Positions 18,531 through 28,043 of a stretch of 64,000 bases of DNA are shown in pieces. Numbering within the stretch: position 1 is the stretch's first letter; every line of letters starts with the position of its first letter. The stretch comes from Pseudomonas tohonis (GTDB taxonomy: Bacteria > Pseudomonadota > Gammaproteobacteria > Pseudomonadales > Pseudomonadaceae). A program made the position numbers and the translations under genes. The notes under the pieces are model-generated. The model had not been told where the DNA came from, made no database searches, and worked only from the letters and a program-made list of their open reading frames with translations. The DNA is taken from positions 62,001-126,000 of the forward strand of contig NZ_AP023189.1 in the NCBI RefSeq assembly GCF_012767755.2, in the 5' to 3' direction.

Positions 18531-18575
18531 AAGATGTTGATATGCGTCATCGAACTGGCACTACATGTTGATAGG
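18528..18575 (+). promoter_or_regulatory. Pair of NrdR boxes upstream of nrdJa
   Basis: Two copies of ATGTTGATA (18534-18542 and 18565-18573) lie within CACAAGATGTTGATATG and CACTACATGTTGATAG, resembling the NrdR consensus ACACTATATATTGTGT. They are exactly 31 bp apart, three helical turns, the usual spacing for paired NrdR boxes at nrd promoters. NrdR would repress nrdJ when dATP is high. Confidence 0.7.
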
Positions 18576-18622
18576 GTGAGCCCCTTCCAAAGGTTCATCC
18601 AGACGACAGGAGGTTCCGGCGA

Positions 18623-20758
18623 ATGGCCAAGACAGGCACCACGATCCAGGCGCGCGAGGGCATCGCCCTGCAGGCCGCGTCCGAAGACATCTGGGACAGC
18701 AAGTACCGGCTCAAGCACAAGGACGGCACCCCGGTCGACGCCACGCTCGACCACACCTGGCAGCGGGTCGCCAAGGCCCTGGCCGAGGTCGAGACGAACG
18801 ACCCCGAGCACTGGTACGAACGCTTCCTCTGGGCGCTGCGCAACGGCGCCATCCCCGCCGGGCGGATCATCTCCAATGCCGGCGCCCTGGGCCACAAGCC
18901 GGCCACTTCCACCATCAACTGCACGGTCTCCGGGATCATCCACGACTCCATGGACGACATCCTGGCCAAGGTCCACGAGGCCGGGCTGACGTTGAAGGCC
19001 GGTTGCGGCATCGGCTACGAGTTCAGCACCCTGCGCCCGCGTGGCGCCTACGTTTCCGGCGCCGGCGCGCATACCAGCGGGCCGCTGTCGTTCATGGATA
19101 TCTACGACAAGATGTGCTTCACGGTGAGCTCCGCCGGTGGGCGCCGGGGCGCGCAGATGGGCACCTTCGACGTCAGCCACCCGGACGTGCGCGAGTTCAT
19201 TCGTGCCAAGCGCGAGGATGGCCGCCTGCGCCAGTTCAACCTCAGCCTGCTGATCACCGACGGCTTCATGCAGGCGGTGGAGGCCGATGGCGACTGGCCC
19301 CTGGTGTTCCCCGTGCACGCCAAGGAGCTGGATGAGGTCGACCTGGGCGACCCCGAGCAGGTGGTCTGGCGCGAGTGGCCGGTGCACGAGGGCTACCAGG
19401 TGCGCGAGGACGCTCTGGTGGCCTGCCGCGTCTATGGCCGGCTCAAGGCGCGGCACCTGTGGGACATGATCATGGTCTCCACCTACGACTACGCCGAGCC
19501 GGGCTTTATCCTCATCGACCGGGTCAACGACCTGAACAACAACTGGTGGTGCGAGGCGATCCGCGCCACCAACCCCTGCGGCGAGCAGCCGCTGCCGCCC
19601 TACGGCTCCTGCCTGCTGGGCTCGATCAACCTGACCCGCTTCGTCGAGGCGCCCTTCAGCGAGGACGCGCGCTTCGACTGGGACCGCTTCCGCGAGGTGG
19701 TCGGGGTCTTCACCCGCATGCTCGACAACGTGGTGGAAATCAACGGCCTGCCGCTTGCGCAGCAGCGCGAGGAGATCACCGGCAAGCGCCGCCACGGCAT
19801 GGGTTTCCTCGGCCTGGGTTCGGCACTGACCCTTTTGCGCCTGCGCTACGGCAGCCCGGAGGCCTGCGTGTTCACCGAGGAGGTGGCCCGCGAGATGGCC
19901 CTGGTGGGCTGGCAGCAGGCCCTGGAGCTGGCCCGGGAGAAAGGCCCCGCGCCGCTGCTGGCGAAGCGCTTCGCGGTGACCGCGGAGATGCTGCGCAAGC
20001 GCCCGGAGATGGCCGCGGACGGCCTCAAGGTGGGTGACGAGGTGCCGGGCAGCGTGCTGCACGCGCGCTACTCGCGCTACATGCAGCGCATCGCCGAGTA
20101 CGCGCCGGAACTGGTCGAGGAGCTGGCCCGGGTCGGCGCGCGTTTCACCCACCACAGCTCCATCGCGCCCACCGGCACCATCAGCCTGAGCCTGGCCAAC
20201 AATGCCTCCAACGGCATCGAGCCGAGCTTCGCCCACGCCTACTCGCGCAACCTGATCCGCCCCGGGCGCAAGACCAAGGAGAAGATCGAGGTGTGCAGCT
20301 ACGAGTTGCTGGCCTATCGCACGCTGGTCAACGCCCGCGCCGTGCCGGGGGCCGAGACGGCGGCGCAGAAGCTGCCGGACTACTTCGTCGCCGCCGACGA
20401 CATCAGCCCGGCCGAGCACGTGGACATCCAGGCGGCGGCGCAGAAGTGGGTGGATTCGTCCATCTCCAAGACCGCCAACGTGCCCACCGACTACCCCTTC
20501 GAGGACTTCAAGGACATCTACCGCTACGCCTGGCGCCAGGGGCTCAAGGGCTGCACCACCTTCCGCTTCAACCCGGCGGCCTTCCAGGGCGTGCTGGTGA
20601 AGGACGCGGACCTGGAGAAGACCCGCTACCGCTTCGAACTGGAAGACGGCAGCGTGGTGGAGCTCAAGGGCAACGAGCAGGTGGAGTACGACGGCGAGCT
20701 GCACACCGCCGCCAACCTCTTCGACGCCTTGAAAGAAGGCTATTACGGCAAGTACTGA
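18623..20758 (+). CDS. nrdJa: B12-dependent ribonucleotide reductase, catalytic part NrdJa
   Basis: Class II RNR large part, which uses adenosylcobalamin to make a thiyl radical and reduce ribonucleotides with or without oxygen. 711 residues. Redox Cys100 lies in INCTVSGIIHDSMDD; the radical cysteine is Cys319 in NPCGEQPLPPYGSC; substrate and cofactor motifs are in GGRRGAQMGTFDVSHPD and APTGTISL. The protein lacks the C-terminal cysteine tail, supplied by nrdJb 15 nt downstream. RBS AGGAGG precedes ATG 18623. The split is known in P. aeruginosa (PA5497/PA5496). Confidence 0.95.
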   Translation: MAKTGTTIQAREGIALQAASEDIWDSKYRLKHKDGTPVDATLDHTWQRVAKALAEVETNDPEHWYERFLWALRNGAIPAGRIISNAGALGHKPATSTINCTVSGIIHDSMDDILAKVHEAGLTLKAGCGIGYEFSTLRPRGAYVSGAGAHTSGPLSFMDIYDKMCFTVSSAGGRRGAQMGTFDVSHPDVREFIRAKREDGRLRQFNLSLLITDGFMQAVEADGDWPLVFPVHAKELDEVDLGDPEQVVWREWPVHEGYQVREDALVACRVYGRLKARHLWDMIMVSTYDYAEPGFILIDRVNDLNNNWWCEAIRATNPCGEQPLPPYGSCLLGSINLTRFVEAPFSEDARFDWDRFREVVGVFTRMLDNVVEINGLPLAQQREEITGKRRHGMGFLGLGSALTLLRLRYGSPEACVFTEEVAREMALVGWQQALELAREKGPAPLLAKRFAVTAEMLRKRPEMAADGLKVGDEVPGSVLHARYSRYMQRIAEYAPELVEELARVGARFTHHSSIAPTGTISLSLANNASNGIEPSFAHAYSRNLIRPGRKTKEKIEVCSYELLAYRTLVNARAVPGAETAAQKLPDYFVAADDISPAEHVDIQAAAQKWVDSSISKTANVPTDYPFEDFKDIYRYAWRQGLKGCTTFRFNPAAFQGVLVKDADLEKTRYRFELEDGSVVELKGNEQVEYDGELHTAANLFDALKEGYYGKY

Positions 20759-20773
20759 TTCGCGGAGGCAGCG

Positions 20774-21460
20774 ATGAGCGTGAAGATCAGCCAGAAGATC
20801 AAGGGCTTCAAGGTGGTCGACGTCGAGGCCGAGCGCGTGCGCCTGGCCGCCGAGGAAGCGGCCGCCGTGGTGCAGATGGACGAGACCCTGCAACGCCCGG
20901 AGACCCTGGTCGGCGCCACCTACAAGATCAAGTCGCCGCTGTTCGAGCATGCCCTGTACGTGACCATCAACGACGTCGTGCTCAACCCCGGCACGGCCTA
21001 CGAGCAGCGCCGGCCCTTCGAGATCTTCATCAACTCCAAGGGCATGGAGCACTTCCAGTGGATCGTCGCCCTCACCCGCATCATGTCGGCGGTGTTCCGC
21101 AAGGGCGGCGACTGCACCTTCCTGGTGGAGGAGCTGAAGGCGGTGTTCGACCCGCGCGGCGGCTACCTCAAGCGCGGCGGCATCTACATGCCCTCGCTGG
21201 TGGCGGAGATCGGCGCGGTGCTCGAACGCCACCTGATCGCCATCGGCCTGATGGAAGGCCAGCAACTGGACGAGGGGCAGAAGCTCTACCTCGCCGAGAA
21301 ACGCGCCGCCTACGAAGCCAGCCTGGGGACCAGCACCGCCGAACCCGGCGAAGGCTTCCCGCCCGGCTCCCAGCTCTGCGGCAAGTGCAACACCCAGGCG
21401 GTGGTGCAGATGGACGGCTGCGCCACCTGCCTCAACTGCGGGCATTCCAAATGTGGGTGA
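20774..21460 (+). CDS. nrdJb: B12-dependent ribonucleotide reductase, C-terminal part NrdJb
   Basis: 228 residues corresponding to the tail of a single-chain class II reductase. The C-terminus is a cysteine cluster, CGKCNTQAVVQMDGCATCLNCGHSKCG, read in pieces as CGKC, CATC, CGHSKC, which should shuttle electrons to the NrdJa active site and probably binds zinc. GGAGGCAGCG lies before ATG 20774. Both chains are expected to act together. Confidence 0.93.
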   Translation: MSVKISQKIKGFKVVDVEAERVRLAAEEAAAVVQMDETLQRPETLVGATYKIKSPLFEHALYVTINDVVLNPGTAYEQRRPFEIFINSKGMEHFQWIVALTRIMSAVFRKGGDCTFLVEELKAVFDPRGGYLKRGGIYMPSLVAEIGAVLERHLIAIGLMEGQQLDEGQKLYLAEKRAAYEASLGTSTAEPGEGFPPGSQLCGKCNTQAVVQMDGCATCLNCGHSKCG

Positions 21461-21800
21461 GCCCGCTCAAAACGCATGCGTTTTGAAGGGCGAACGCCCG
21501 GCCATGGATGGCCGGGCCGGGGTTGAACCGAGGCAGCGGAGCACCGACAGGGATGTCCACAGCGAGCTTCACCTTCACTCGGACACGCATGCGTTGCGCC
21601 TGGTCGCATATTTCCTGGGCTGAAGCCCAGGCTACATCGAGTCTCAATCCGGGCTTCGGAGCCCACGTAGGGTGTGCTGCGCGCACCTGCGACGTTCCAG
21701 CCCATGCATCGTCTATCCCTGATAGCGAGGCCTGGGGTAGCTGCACCACCTTCGGCAAACCGGCAACATGTCGCCTTTTCCAGGTTCAGGGAGAACCCGA
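21461..21800. repeat. 340-nt intergenic region with palindromes and dispersed repeat
   Basis: Holds a perfect 20-bp palindrome TCAAAACGCATGCGTTTTGA (21467-21486), a hairpin CCCGGCCATGGATGGCCGGG (about 21497-21516), ACAGGGATGTCC (21547-21558, recurring at 43010-43021), and CTGGGCTGAAGCCCAG (about 21618-21633), similar to a motif near 46682. No coding frame with homology is seen. The palindromes likely end nrdJb transcription. Confidence 0.6.
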
Positions 21801-22880
21801 ATGATCCGCTTCACCCTCTCGGATGTTGAACACGGCGCGCGCTATCGGCCCGTGCCGGCGGATACGGTCATGCGCGCGTTGCTCAACCGGCCGGTGGAGG
21901 CGCTGGACTGCATGGCCGCCGAGCTGCTGGAGGAGGACAACTGCAACGCTTTCGCCAAGGCCGCCTGCCGGGCCTTCTATGGGCACCACCCGCTGGTCCT
22001 CCGCCCGGACGACATCTGGTTCTGCATCGCCCAGGGTTTCGCCAACCACATGGCGCTGCACGGCGAGCAGCTCCGGCCCGATCTGGTGAGCCACCAGGGC
22101 AAGAAGAAGCTCTCGGTGCTCTGCCCCGACTATCCCTTTGCCGACAAGAGCCGGTGGGTCGAGCTGTTCGGTGATTTCTCCCGGAGAATCGCCGGGGAGA
22201 TCCCGCAGTTCTCCGACTTCATCGCCACCGCCTTCTCCACCACCGGGCCCATTGAGCAGGCGGCCTTCTCGCTGTGCTGGATGGATGCCTTCAGCGGCTA
22301 TTTCGACTACGAGATGCTGGCCGGCTGCGGCATCCCCGAGATCGAGCTGCAGGGCAGCGAGGATGACTGGAACCTGATCATCGAGCGCTTCACCGTACTG
22401 GAGGGCTACGGCCTCGGCGCCTGGGTCGCGAGCCTGAAGCCGGTGCTGGAAGCCATCGCCCGCACGGCCTCCGGCGAAGTCGACCGGGCCTTCTGGGAGT
22501 CCTTCTTCCGCTATCGCAGCGGTTCGGGCCCGTCGGAGCTGACCGGCTGGATCCTCACGCTGTTCCCCTACCTCACCGATCCCTGGACGGACGCGCTGCA
22601 GCCGAACCCCTACCTGGGGGATTGGCAGGCGCGCTTCGAGCAGGCGCGTGCAGCGGCGATCCCGGGGGATTGGCTGATGGCGGACCAGGCCCAGGGGCCG
22701 GGCCTGCAGGCGATACCCAAGAGCCTGGTGAGCGCGGCGCTGCTGATCGATGACCTGACGACCGGCACCAGGCGCGACGCGCGGCTGGTGGGCGGGCTGT
22801 TCGGCGTGGCCCAGCGCGACGCGGACGGCGCGCTTTACCCGGCGTTCGGCTGGGCGGTGGTGGAGGAGCCCGCCGCCTAG
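21801..22880 (+). CDS. DUF4419 domain protein
   Basis: 359 residues. Family marks are WFCIAQGFANHMALHGEQLRPDLVSHQGKKKLSVL near residue 75 and the run GCGIPEIELQGSEDDWNLIIERF. The family occurs scattered in bacteria and fungi and has no established function. ATG 21801 is chosen because AGGGAGAACCCGA precedes it; an ATG at 21768 adds only a non-homologous leader. No signal peptide or membrane helix, so probably cytoplasmic. It sits between nrdJb and thrB, which I recall as neighbours in P. aeruginosa, behind a palindrome-rich spacer: an accessory gene. Its stop overlaps the thrB stop by 4 nt. Confidence 0.8.
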   Translation: MIRFTLSDVEHGARYRPVPADTVMRALLNRPVEALDCMAAELLEEDNCNAFAKAACRAFYGHHPLVLRPDDIWFCIAQGFANHMALHGEQLRPDLVSHQGKKKLSVLCPDYPFADKSRWVELFGDFSRRIAGEIPQFSDFIATAFSTTGPIEQAAFSLCWMDAFSGYFDYEMLAGCGIPEIELQGSEDDWNLIIERFTVLEGYGLGAWVASLKPVLEAIARTASGEVDRAFWESFFRYRSGSGPSELTGWILTLFPYLTDPWTDALQPNPYLGDWQARFEQARAAAIPGDWLMADQAQGPGLQAIPKSLVSAALLIDDLTTGTRRDARLVGGLFGVAQRDADGALYPAFGWAVVEEPAA

Positions 22881-23827
22881 AGGGCGAAGGGCAGCGGCAG
22901 GTGCACGTCCTGGCGGTGGGCCAGGCGGCGCTGGAACTCGGCGGGGTCGTGGATCAGCACGTCCTGGCCGGCGAAGGCGTTGGCGGCGATCAGGCGCGAC
23001 AGCCAGAAGCGCACGCAGGCGACGCGCAGCAGGGTCGGCCAGAGTTCCGCCTCGGCGGCGCTGAAGGGGCGCAGGGCGGCATAGGCGCCGAGCAGGGCGC
23101 GGGCGCGCTGGGCGTCCAGGCGGCCTTCGTCGTCGGAGCACCAGTCGTTCAGGCAGATCGCCAGGTCGTAGAGCATCGGCCCCGAGCAGGCGTTGTAGAA
23201 GTCGATCAACCCGGCCAGGTGCGGGCCGTCGAACAGCACGTTGTCGCGGAACAGGTCGGCGTGCAGGTTGGCGCGGGGCAGGGCGAGGATGCGCGGCTTG
23301 AGCTCGGCGATTTCCTTCAGGGCGTCACGCAACAGCGGCAGCGCGGCGTCGTCCAGCTGCAGGGCGAGGGACGGGCCTTCTTTGATCATCCAGTCCAGGC
23401 CGCGGTCGCTCTTGCGCTCGATGGGGTGTTCGCGGGTGGCCAGGTGCAGGCGGGCCAGCAGTGCACCGACTTCGCTGCAATGGTGCGCGTTGGGCTCGCG
23501 CACATGCTTGCCGGCGAGCCGGGGTTGCAGCAGCGCGGGCTTCCCGGCCAGCTCGCGCAGGGCCTGGCCGTCGCCGGTACGCAGGGCGTAGGGCACCGGC
23601 AGGCCGGCGTCGTGGAGCACGTCGAGCAGTTCGATGAAGAACGGCAGGTCGTGGCTGGGGCCGCGCTCCACCAGGGTCAGCACGTATTCACCCCGCTCCA
23701 GGCTGACGAAGAAGTTGCTGTTCTCCGAGCCTTCGGCGATGCCCTTGAAGTCCTTGAGGCGCCCCAGCCCGTAGGGGGCCAGGAAGGTTTCGAGTTCGGG
23801 GCGTTCGAGCGGGGTGAAAACGGACAT
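22877..23827 (-). CDS. thrB: Homoserine kinase ThrB (choline kinase-like fold)
   Basis: Phosphorylates homoserine in threonine synthesis. 316 residues of the pseudomonad type, an aminoglycoside phosphotransferase/choline-kinase fold unrelated to the GHMP-type E. coli ThrB. Visible motifs are GSENSNFFV (nucleotide loop), catalytic ANLHADLFRDNVLF and Mg-binding LIDFYNACSG. Followed on the same strand by the DUF2782 gene's opposite side: the two share orientation with 32 nt between. Matches PA5495. Confidence 0.93.
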   Translation of the reverse strand: MSVFTPLERPELETFLAPYGLGRLKDFKGIAEGSENSNFFVSLERGEYVLTLVERGPSHDLPFFIELLDVLHDAGLPVPYALRTGDGQALRELAGKPALLQPRLAGKHVREPNAHHCSEVGALLARLHLATREHPIERKSDRGLDWMIKEGPSLALQLDDAALPLLRDALKEIAELKPRILALPRANLHADLFRDNVLFDGPHLAGLIDFYNACSGPMLYDLAICLNDWCSDDEGRLDAQRARALLGAYAALRPFSAAEAELWPTLLRVACVRFWLSRLIAANAFAGQDVLIHDPAEFQRRLAHRQDVHLPLPFAL

Positions 23828-23859
23828 TGGACTACCTTGTTACGGTCGGCACGGCGGCC

Positions 23860-24144
23860 TTACCAACTGAAGATTTCCCACTGCGGGATCAGCATGTCCG
23901 GGTTGTCCGACCGGATGAAGTTGCTGTCGCCGTCTGCGCGGACCAGGAAATAGGGCTTGCCGCCCTTGGGGGTGACCTTGATGGCATAGAGGAAGCCGTT
24001 GACGCGGTATTCCTGGATGGTCTTGTCGCCGTCCTGGCGGATGGTCACGTCGGGCTCGGCAGAGGGGGCGTCGTCGGCGGCGAATACGCCGGCCGGGGCG
24101 ACGACCAGCAGGCTGGCAAGCAACAGGCGGTTGATGGCGCGCAT
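23860..24144 (-). CDS. DUF2782 small secreted protein (PA5494-like)
   Basis: 94 residues with signal peptide MRAINRLLLASLLVVAPAGVFA, then an acidic stretch and a compact domain containing VTIRQDGDKTIQEYRVNGFLYAIKVTPKG and PYFLVRADGDSNF. This is DUF2782, of unknown function and usually between polA and thrB in pseudomonads. AAGG precedes ATG 24144. Probably periplasmic. Cotranscription with thrB is likely: 32 nt apart, same strand. Confidence 0.88.
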   Translation of the reverse strand: MRAINRLLLASLLVVAPAGVFAADDAPSAEPDVTIRQDGDKTIQEYRVNGFLYAIKVTPKGGKPYFLVRADGDSNFIRSDNPDMLIPQWEIFSW

Positions 24145-24221
24145 GGTGGTAACCTTGTCCCTTATCGTCAATGATCGGGCCATTCTACTGCGGGTCCGGC
24201 GAATAAAGGTTGAATTCACGC

Positions 24222-26969
24222 ATGAGCCAAGCCCCTCTCGTCCTGGTGGACGGTTCCTCCTACTTGTACCGCGCCTTTCATGCCCTGCCCCCGCTGACCA
24301 CCTCCGCCGGCCTGCCGACGGGCGCGGTCAAGGGCGTGCTGAACATGCTGAAAAGCCTGCGCAAGCAGTACCCGGAAAGCCCCTTCGCGGTGGTCTTCGA
24401 CGCCAAGGGCGGGACCTTCCGTGACGAGATGTTCGCCGAGTACAAGGCCAACCGGCCGTCGATGCCGGACGAGCTGCGGGTGCAGGTCGAGCCGCTGCAC
24501 GCCACCGTGCGCGCACTGGGCCTGCCGCTGCTGTGCGTGGAGGGCGTGGAGGCCGACGACGTGATCGGCACCCTCGCCCGGCAGAGCGCGGCGCTGGGGC
24601 GCGCGGTGGTCATTTCCACCGGCGACAAGGACATGGCGCAGCTGGTCGACGGGCACATTACGCTGGTCAACACCATGACCGGAAGCGTGCTGGACATCGA
24701 TGGCGTGAAAGAGAAATTCGGCGTCGGTCCTGAGCTGATCATCGACTACCTGGCCCTGATGGGCGACAAGGTCGACAACATCCCCGGCGTGCCCGGCGTC
24801 GGCGAGAAGACCGCCCTGGGCCTGCTGACCGGCGTCGGTGGCGGCCTGGACGTGCTCTACGCCAGCCTCGACAAGGTGCCCGAACTGGCGATCCGCGGCG
24901 CCAAGGGCCTGCCGGCCAAGCTCGAGGAGCACAAGGAGATGGCCTACCTCTCCTACAAGCTGGCCACCATCAAGTGCGACGTCGAGCTGAACGTCGAGAT
25001 CGAAGCGCTGCATCCCGGCGAGCCGGACCTGGAAGCCCTCGCCGAGCTGTACCGCACTCTGGAATTCAAGACCGGCCTGGACGACCTGCAACGCCAGGCG
25101 AAGTCCGCCGGCGAGACGCTGCCGCCGCCCGTGCAGCCGGCCGAAGCGGTCGAGACCCGCTATGAAACCGTGCTGGATCAGGCGCAGTTCGATGCCTGGC
25201 TGAAGAAGCTGCAGGACGCGCCGCTGTTCGCCTTCGACACCGAGACCACCAGCCTCGACCCGCAGCAGGCGCAGCTGGTCGGCGTGTCCTTCGCCGTCAG
25301 CCCGCACGAGGCGGCCTATGTGCCGCTGGCCCACTCCTACATGGGCGTGCCCGAGCAGCTGGACCGCGACGCCGTGCTAGAGGCCCTCAAGCCACTGCTG
25401 GAGGACCCGGCCAAGGGCAAGATCGGCCAGCACGCCAAGTACGACATGAACGTCCTGGCCAACGCCTCGACGCCCATCCTCATGCAGGGCATCGCGTTCG
25501 ACACCATGCTCGAGTCCTATGTGCTGGATTCCACCGCGACCCGCCACGACATGGACAGCCTGTCGCTGAAGTACCTCGGCCACAGCACCATCCGTTTCGA
25601 GGATATCGCCGGCAAGGGTGCCAAGCAGCTGACCTTCGACCAGATCGCTATCGAGCAGGCCGGCCCCTACGCCGCCGAGGACTCCGACATCACCCTGCGC
25701 CTGCACCAGACCCTGTGGCAGAAGCTCGAGGCCACGCCGTCGCTGGCCTCCGTGTTCCGCGACATCGAGATGCCGCTGGTGCCGGTGCTGGCGCGTATCG
25801 AGCGCAACGGCGCCTACGTCGACGCCAGGTTGCTCGGCCAGCAGAGCATCGAGCTGGGCGCGCGCATGGTGGAGCTGGAGCGCCAGGCCTACGAGCTGGC
25901 CGGCCAGGAGTTCAACCTCGGCTCGCCCAAGCAGCTCGGTGCCATCCTCTACGAGAAGCTCGGCCTGCCGGTGCTGTCCAAGACCGCCACCGGCCAGCCG
26001 TCGACCGCCGAGAACGTGCTGGCGGAGCTGGCCGAGCAGGACTTCGAGCTGCCCAAGGTGATCATGCAGTACCGCACCGTGAGCAAGCTCAAGAGCACCT
26101 ACACCGACAAGCTGCCGGAGCAGATCAACCCGCGCACCGGGCGCATCCACACCTCCTATCACCAGGCGGTGGCGGCGACCGGGCGGCTGTCCTCCACCGA
26201 CCCGAACCTGCAGAACATCCCGATCCGCACCGCCGAGGGCCGGCGCATCCGCCAGGCCTTCGTCGCGCCCAAGGGCTACAAGCTGCTGGCGGCGGACTAC
26301 TCGCAGATCGAGCTGCGCATCATGGCCCACCTGGCCAAGGACGAAGGCCTGCTGGACGCCTTCCGTCACGACCGCGACGTGCACCGGGCCACGGCGGCGG
26401 AAGTCTTCGGCGTCGAGCTGGAGCAGGTGAGCAACGACCAGCGTCGCAGCGCCAAGGCGATCAACTTCGGCCTCATCTACGGCATGAGCGCCTTCGGCCT
26501 GGCCAAGCAGATCGGCGTCGACCGCAAGCAATCCCAGGCGTACATCGACCGCTACTTCGCCCGCTACCCCGGCGTGCTCGCCTACATGGAACGCACCCGC
26601 GAGCAGGCCGCGCAGCAGGGCTTCGTCGAGACACTGTTCGGGCGGCGCCTGTACCTGCCCGAGATCAACTCGAAGAACCAGGCCATGCGCAAGGGCGCCG
26701 AGCGCACCGCGATCAACGCGCCGATGCAGGGCACGGCCGCCGACATCATGAAGCGCGCCATGGTGGCTGTGGATAACTGGCTGAGCGAATCCGGCCTGGA
26801 CGCGCGGGTCATCCTCCAGGTGCACGACGAACTGGTGCTGGAGGTGCGCGAGGACCTGGTGGAGCAGGTGCGCGAGGCCATCCGCCCCTTGATGAGCGGC
26901 GCGGCGCAGCTGGATGTGCCGCTGCTGGTGGAAGTCGGGGTGGGTGACAACTGGGACGAGGCGCACTGA
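24222..26969 (+). CDS. polA: DNA polymerase I PolA
   Basis: 915 residues that fill gaps in repair and remove Okazaki primers. The 5' nuclease domain (about 1-300) contains [15 protein letters not shown] and [12 protein letters not shown]. The 3'-5' exonuclease (about 310-500) keeps its metal residues: [25 protein letters not shown]. The polymerase domain has motif [14 protein letters not shown], motif [15 protein letters not shown] and motif [14 protein letters not shown] 24222 is preferred to 24210 because homology starts at [12 protein letters not shown]. Confidence 0.97.
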   Translation: MSQAPLVLVDGSSYLYRAFHALPPLTTSAGLPTGAVKGVLNMLKSLRKQYPESPFAVVFDAKGGTFRDEMFAEYKANRPSMPDELRVQVEPLHATVRALGLPLLCVEGVEADDVIGTLARQSAALGRAVVISTGDKDMAQLVDGHITLVNTMTGSVLDIDGVKEKFGVGPELIIDYLALMGDKVDNIPGVPGVGEKTALGLLTGVGGGLDVLYASLDKVPELAIRGAKGLPAKLEEHKEMAYLSYKLATIKCDVELNVEIEALHPGEPDLEALAELYRTLEFKTGLDDLQRQAKSAGETLPPPVQPAEAVETRYETVLDQAQFDAWLKKLQDAPLFAFDTETTSLDPQQAQLVGVSFAVSPHEAAYVPLAHSYMGVPEQLDRDAVLEALKPLLEDPAKGKIGQHAKYDMNVLANASTPILMQGIAFDTMLESYVLDSTATRHDMDSLSLKYLGHSTIRFEDIAGKGAKQLTFDQIAIEQAGPYAAEDSDITLRLHQTLWQKLEATPSLASVFRDIEMPLVPVLARIERNGAYVDARLLGQQSIELGARMVELERQAYELAGQEFNLGSPKQLGAILYEKLGLPVLSKTATGQPSTAENVLAELAEQDFELPKVIMQYRTVSKLKSTYTDKLPEQINPRTGRIHTSYHQAVAATGRLSSTDPNLQNIPIRTAEGRRIRQAFVAPKGYKLLAADYSQIELRIMAHLAKDEGLLDAFRHDRDVHRATAAEVFGVELEQVSNDQRRSAKAINFGLIYGMSAFGLAKQIGVDRKQSQAYIDRYFARYPGVLAYMERTREQAAQQGFVETLFGRRLYLPEINSKNQAMRKGAERTAINAPMQGTAADIMKRAMVAVDNWLSESGLDARVILQVHDELVLEVREDLVEQVREAIRPLMSGAAQLDVPLLVEVGVGDNWDEAH

Positions 26970-26995
26970 GGCGGCGCCAGCCCTGGCTTAGGCCT

Positions 26996-27012
26996 CCGGC
27001 GCATAACGCCGG
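26996..27012 (+). terminator. Hairpin after polA
   Basis: CCGGCG (26996-27001), loop CATAA, CGCCGG (27007-27012), 27 nt past the polA stop. No T tract follows, so it may be a 3' stabiliser as much as a terminator. Confidence 0.45.
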
Positions 27013-27047
27013 CGGCCTTCATAACGAACGGATTTCAGAGAGAGGGT

Positions 27048-27075
27048 GAACTTTTCCGCTGGGCACAGAGTCAGA
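27048..27075 (+). promoter_or_regulatory. AlgU (sigma-E type) promoter of ErsA
   Basis: GAACTT (27048-27053), 17-nt spacer, TCAGA (27071-27075). This matches the AlgU/RpoE consensus GAACTT-N16/17-TCNNA and predicts a start at about 27082. Confidence 0.8.
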
Positions 27076-27081
27076 GTTCGG

Positions 27082-27211
27082 GAATGGCTGGTGAAGCCTT
27101 CGATGCTCCTTTTGCTGTGTTTAGTGTTGGCAGATATCTGGACCCCGCCCTAGCGGTTCAGACTTGAACCCCGAACTTCCCCCTCCCCATACGAAGCTCG
27201 GGGTTTTTTTT
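27082..27211 (+). ncRNA. ersA: Small RNA ErsA (Spot 42-like position)
   Basis: About 130 nt between polA and engB, the position of spf in enterobacteria and ersA in P. aeruginosa. It has an AlgU-type promoter and a short 5' hairpin (GGCT 27086-27089 with AGCC 27095-27098). It ends in a terminator pairing CCCCGA (27169-27174) with TCGGGG (27198-27203), with a second helix CTTC/GAAG inside and eight T at 27204-27211. The C-rich loop TTCCCCCTCCCCAT (27177-27190) is the likely antisense region; in P. aeruginosa ErsA acts with Hfq on algC and oprD messages. No coding frame is evident. Exact ends are inferred. Confidence 0.8.
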
Positions 27212-27220
27212 GCCTGCGAT

Positions 27221-27868
27221 TCAGGCTTCCGGCTCGACCTGCTCGAATTCCTCGCCCAGTTGCAGCCAGTTGGCCAGCACCGCTTGCGCTTCCTCGACGC
27301 CCTGGCGCTTGGGCGCCGAGAACAGCTGGATGGTCACGCCCTCGCCCCACCCCTTGCGGATGTCCTGCTGGACCTTGAGCAGCGCGTTCTTCGCGGCGCC
27401 GAACGCCAGCTTGTCGGCCTTGGTCAGAAGGATGTGCATGGGCATGTTGCCAGCGGCAGACCAGTCGAGCATGAGGCGGTCGAAGTCGGTCAGCGGGTGG
27501 CGGATGTCCATCATCAGGATCAGCCCGGCCAGGCTTTCGCGGCTGCTCAGGTAGGCTTCCAGGTGGCGTTGCCAGTGCTGCTTCAGCGGGATCGGCACCT
27601 TGGCATAGCCGTAGCCGGGCAGGTCGACCAGGCGCCGCTGCTCGTCCAGCGAGAAGAAGTTGAGCAACTGGGTGCGCCCCGGGGTCTTCGAGGTGCGCGC
27701 CAGGCTGGCGTGGGTGAGTGTATTCAGCGCGCTGGACTTGCCGGCGTTGGAACGCCCGGCGAACGCCACTTCCAGGCCTTCGTCGGGAGGGCACTGGTCG
27801 ACCTTGGCGGCACTGATGAGAAAGCGGGCCTGTTGGCACAGGCCGATGATCGGGTTCTTGAATGACAT
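27221..27868 (-). CDS. engB: Ribosome biogenesis GTPase EngB (YihA/YsxC)
   Basis: 215 residues of the TrmE-Era-EngA-EngB-Septin GTPase group needed for large ribosomal subunit assembly. G1 [10 protein letters not shown]2 region [13 protein letters not shown]3 [12 protein letters not shown]4 TKAD and G5 SAPK are all present. Length is usual. It stands alone on this strand, and its 3' end faces the ErsA terminator. Confidence 0.96.
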   Translation of the reverse strand: MSFKNPIIGLCQQARFLISAAKVDQCPPDEGLEVAFAGRSNAGKSSALNTLTHASLARTSKTPGRTQLLNFFSLDEQRRLVDLPGYGYAKVPIPLKQHWQRHLEAYLSSRESLAGLILMMDIRHPLTDFDRLMLDWSAAGNMPMHILLTKADKLAFGAAKNALLKVQQDIRKGWGEGVTIQLFSAPKRQGVEEAQAVLANWLQLGEEFEQVEPEA

Positions 27869-27935
27869 GAGGTGTCCACGGGTGCGACGCGGTGTCGCAG
27901 GGGGCTGTTTCGTTTCCGTTTGAGCATCGCCAGTA

Positions 27936-27941
27936 TATAAT
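27936..27941 (+). promoter_or_regulatory. Putative sigma-70 -10 box for the cytochrome c genes
   Basis: TATAAT in the engB-cytochrome gap, about 100 nt before ATG 28044. The -35 region (near 27913) is poor, so the call rests on the -10 match and position. Confidence 0.45.
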
Positions 27942-28043
27942 GCCGCAGATTTAGTGTGCGCTTTATCCCCCAGGGTTCAGTGTCCACGGGACTGACCGTT
28001 GCGCGACAGAACGCATGGCAGGGCCCCTCTGATGAGGTTGATC

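Noticed and set aside
18395..21445. Minus-strand open frame of about 1000 codons opposite nrdJa/nrdJb
   Set aside because: Same mirror effect; it spans two genes and their gap, lacks motifs and has no plausible start.
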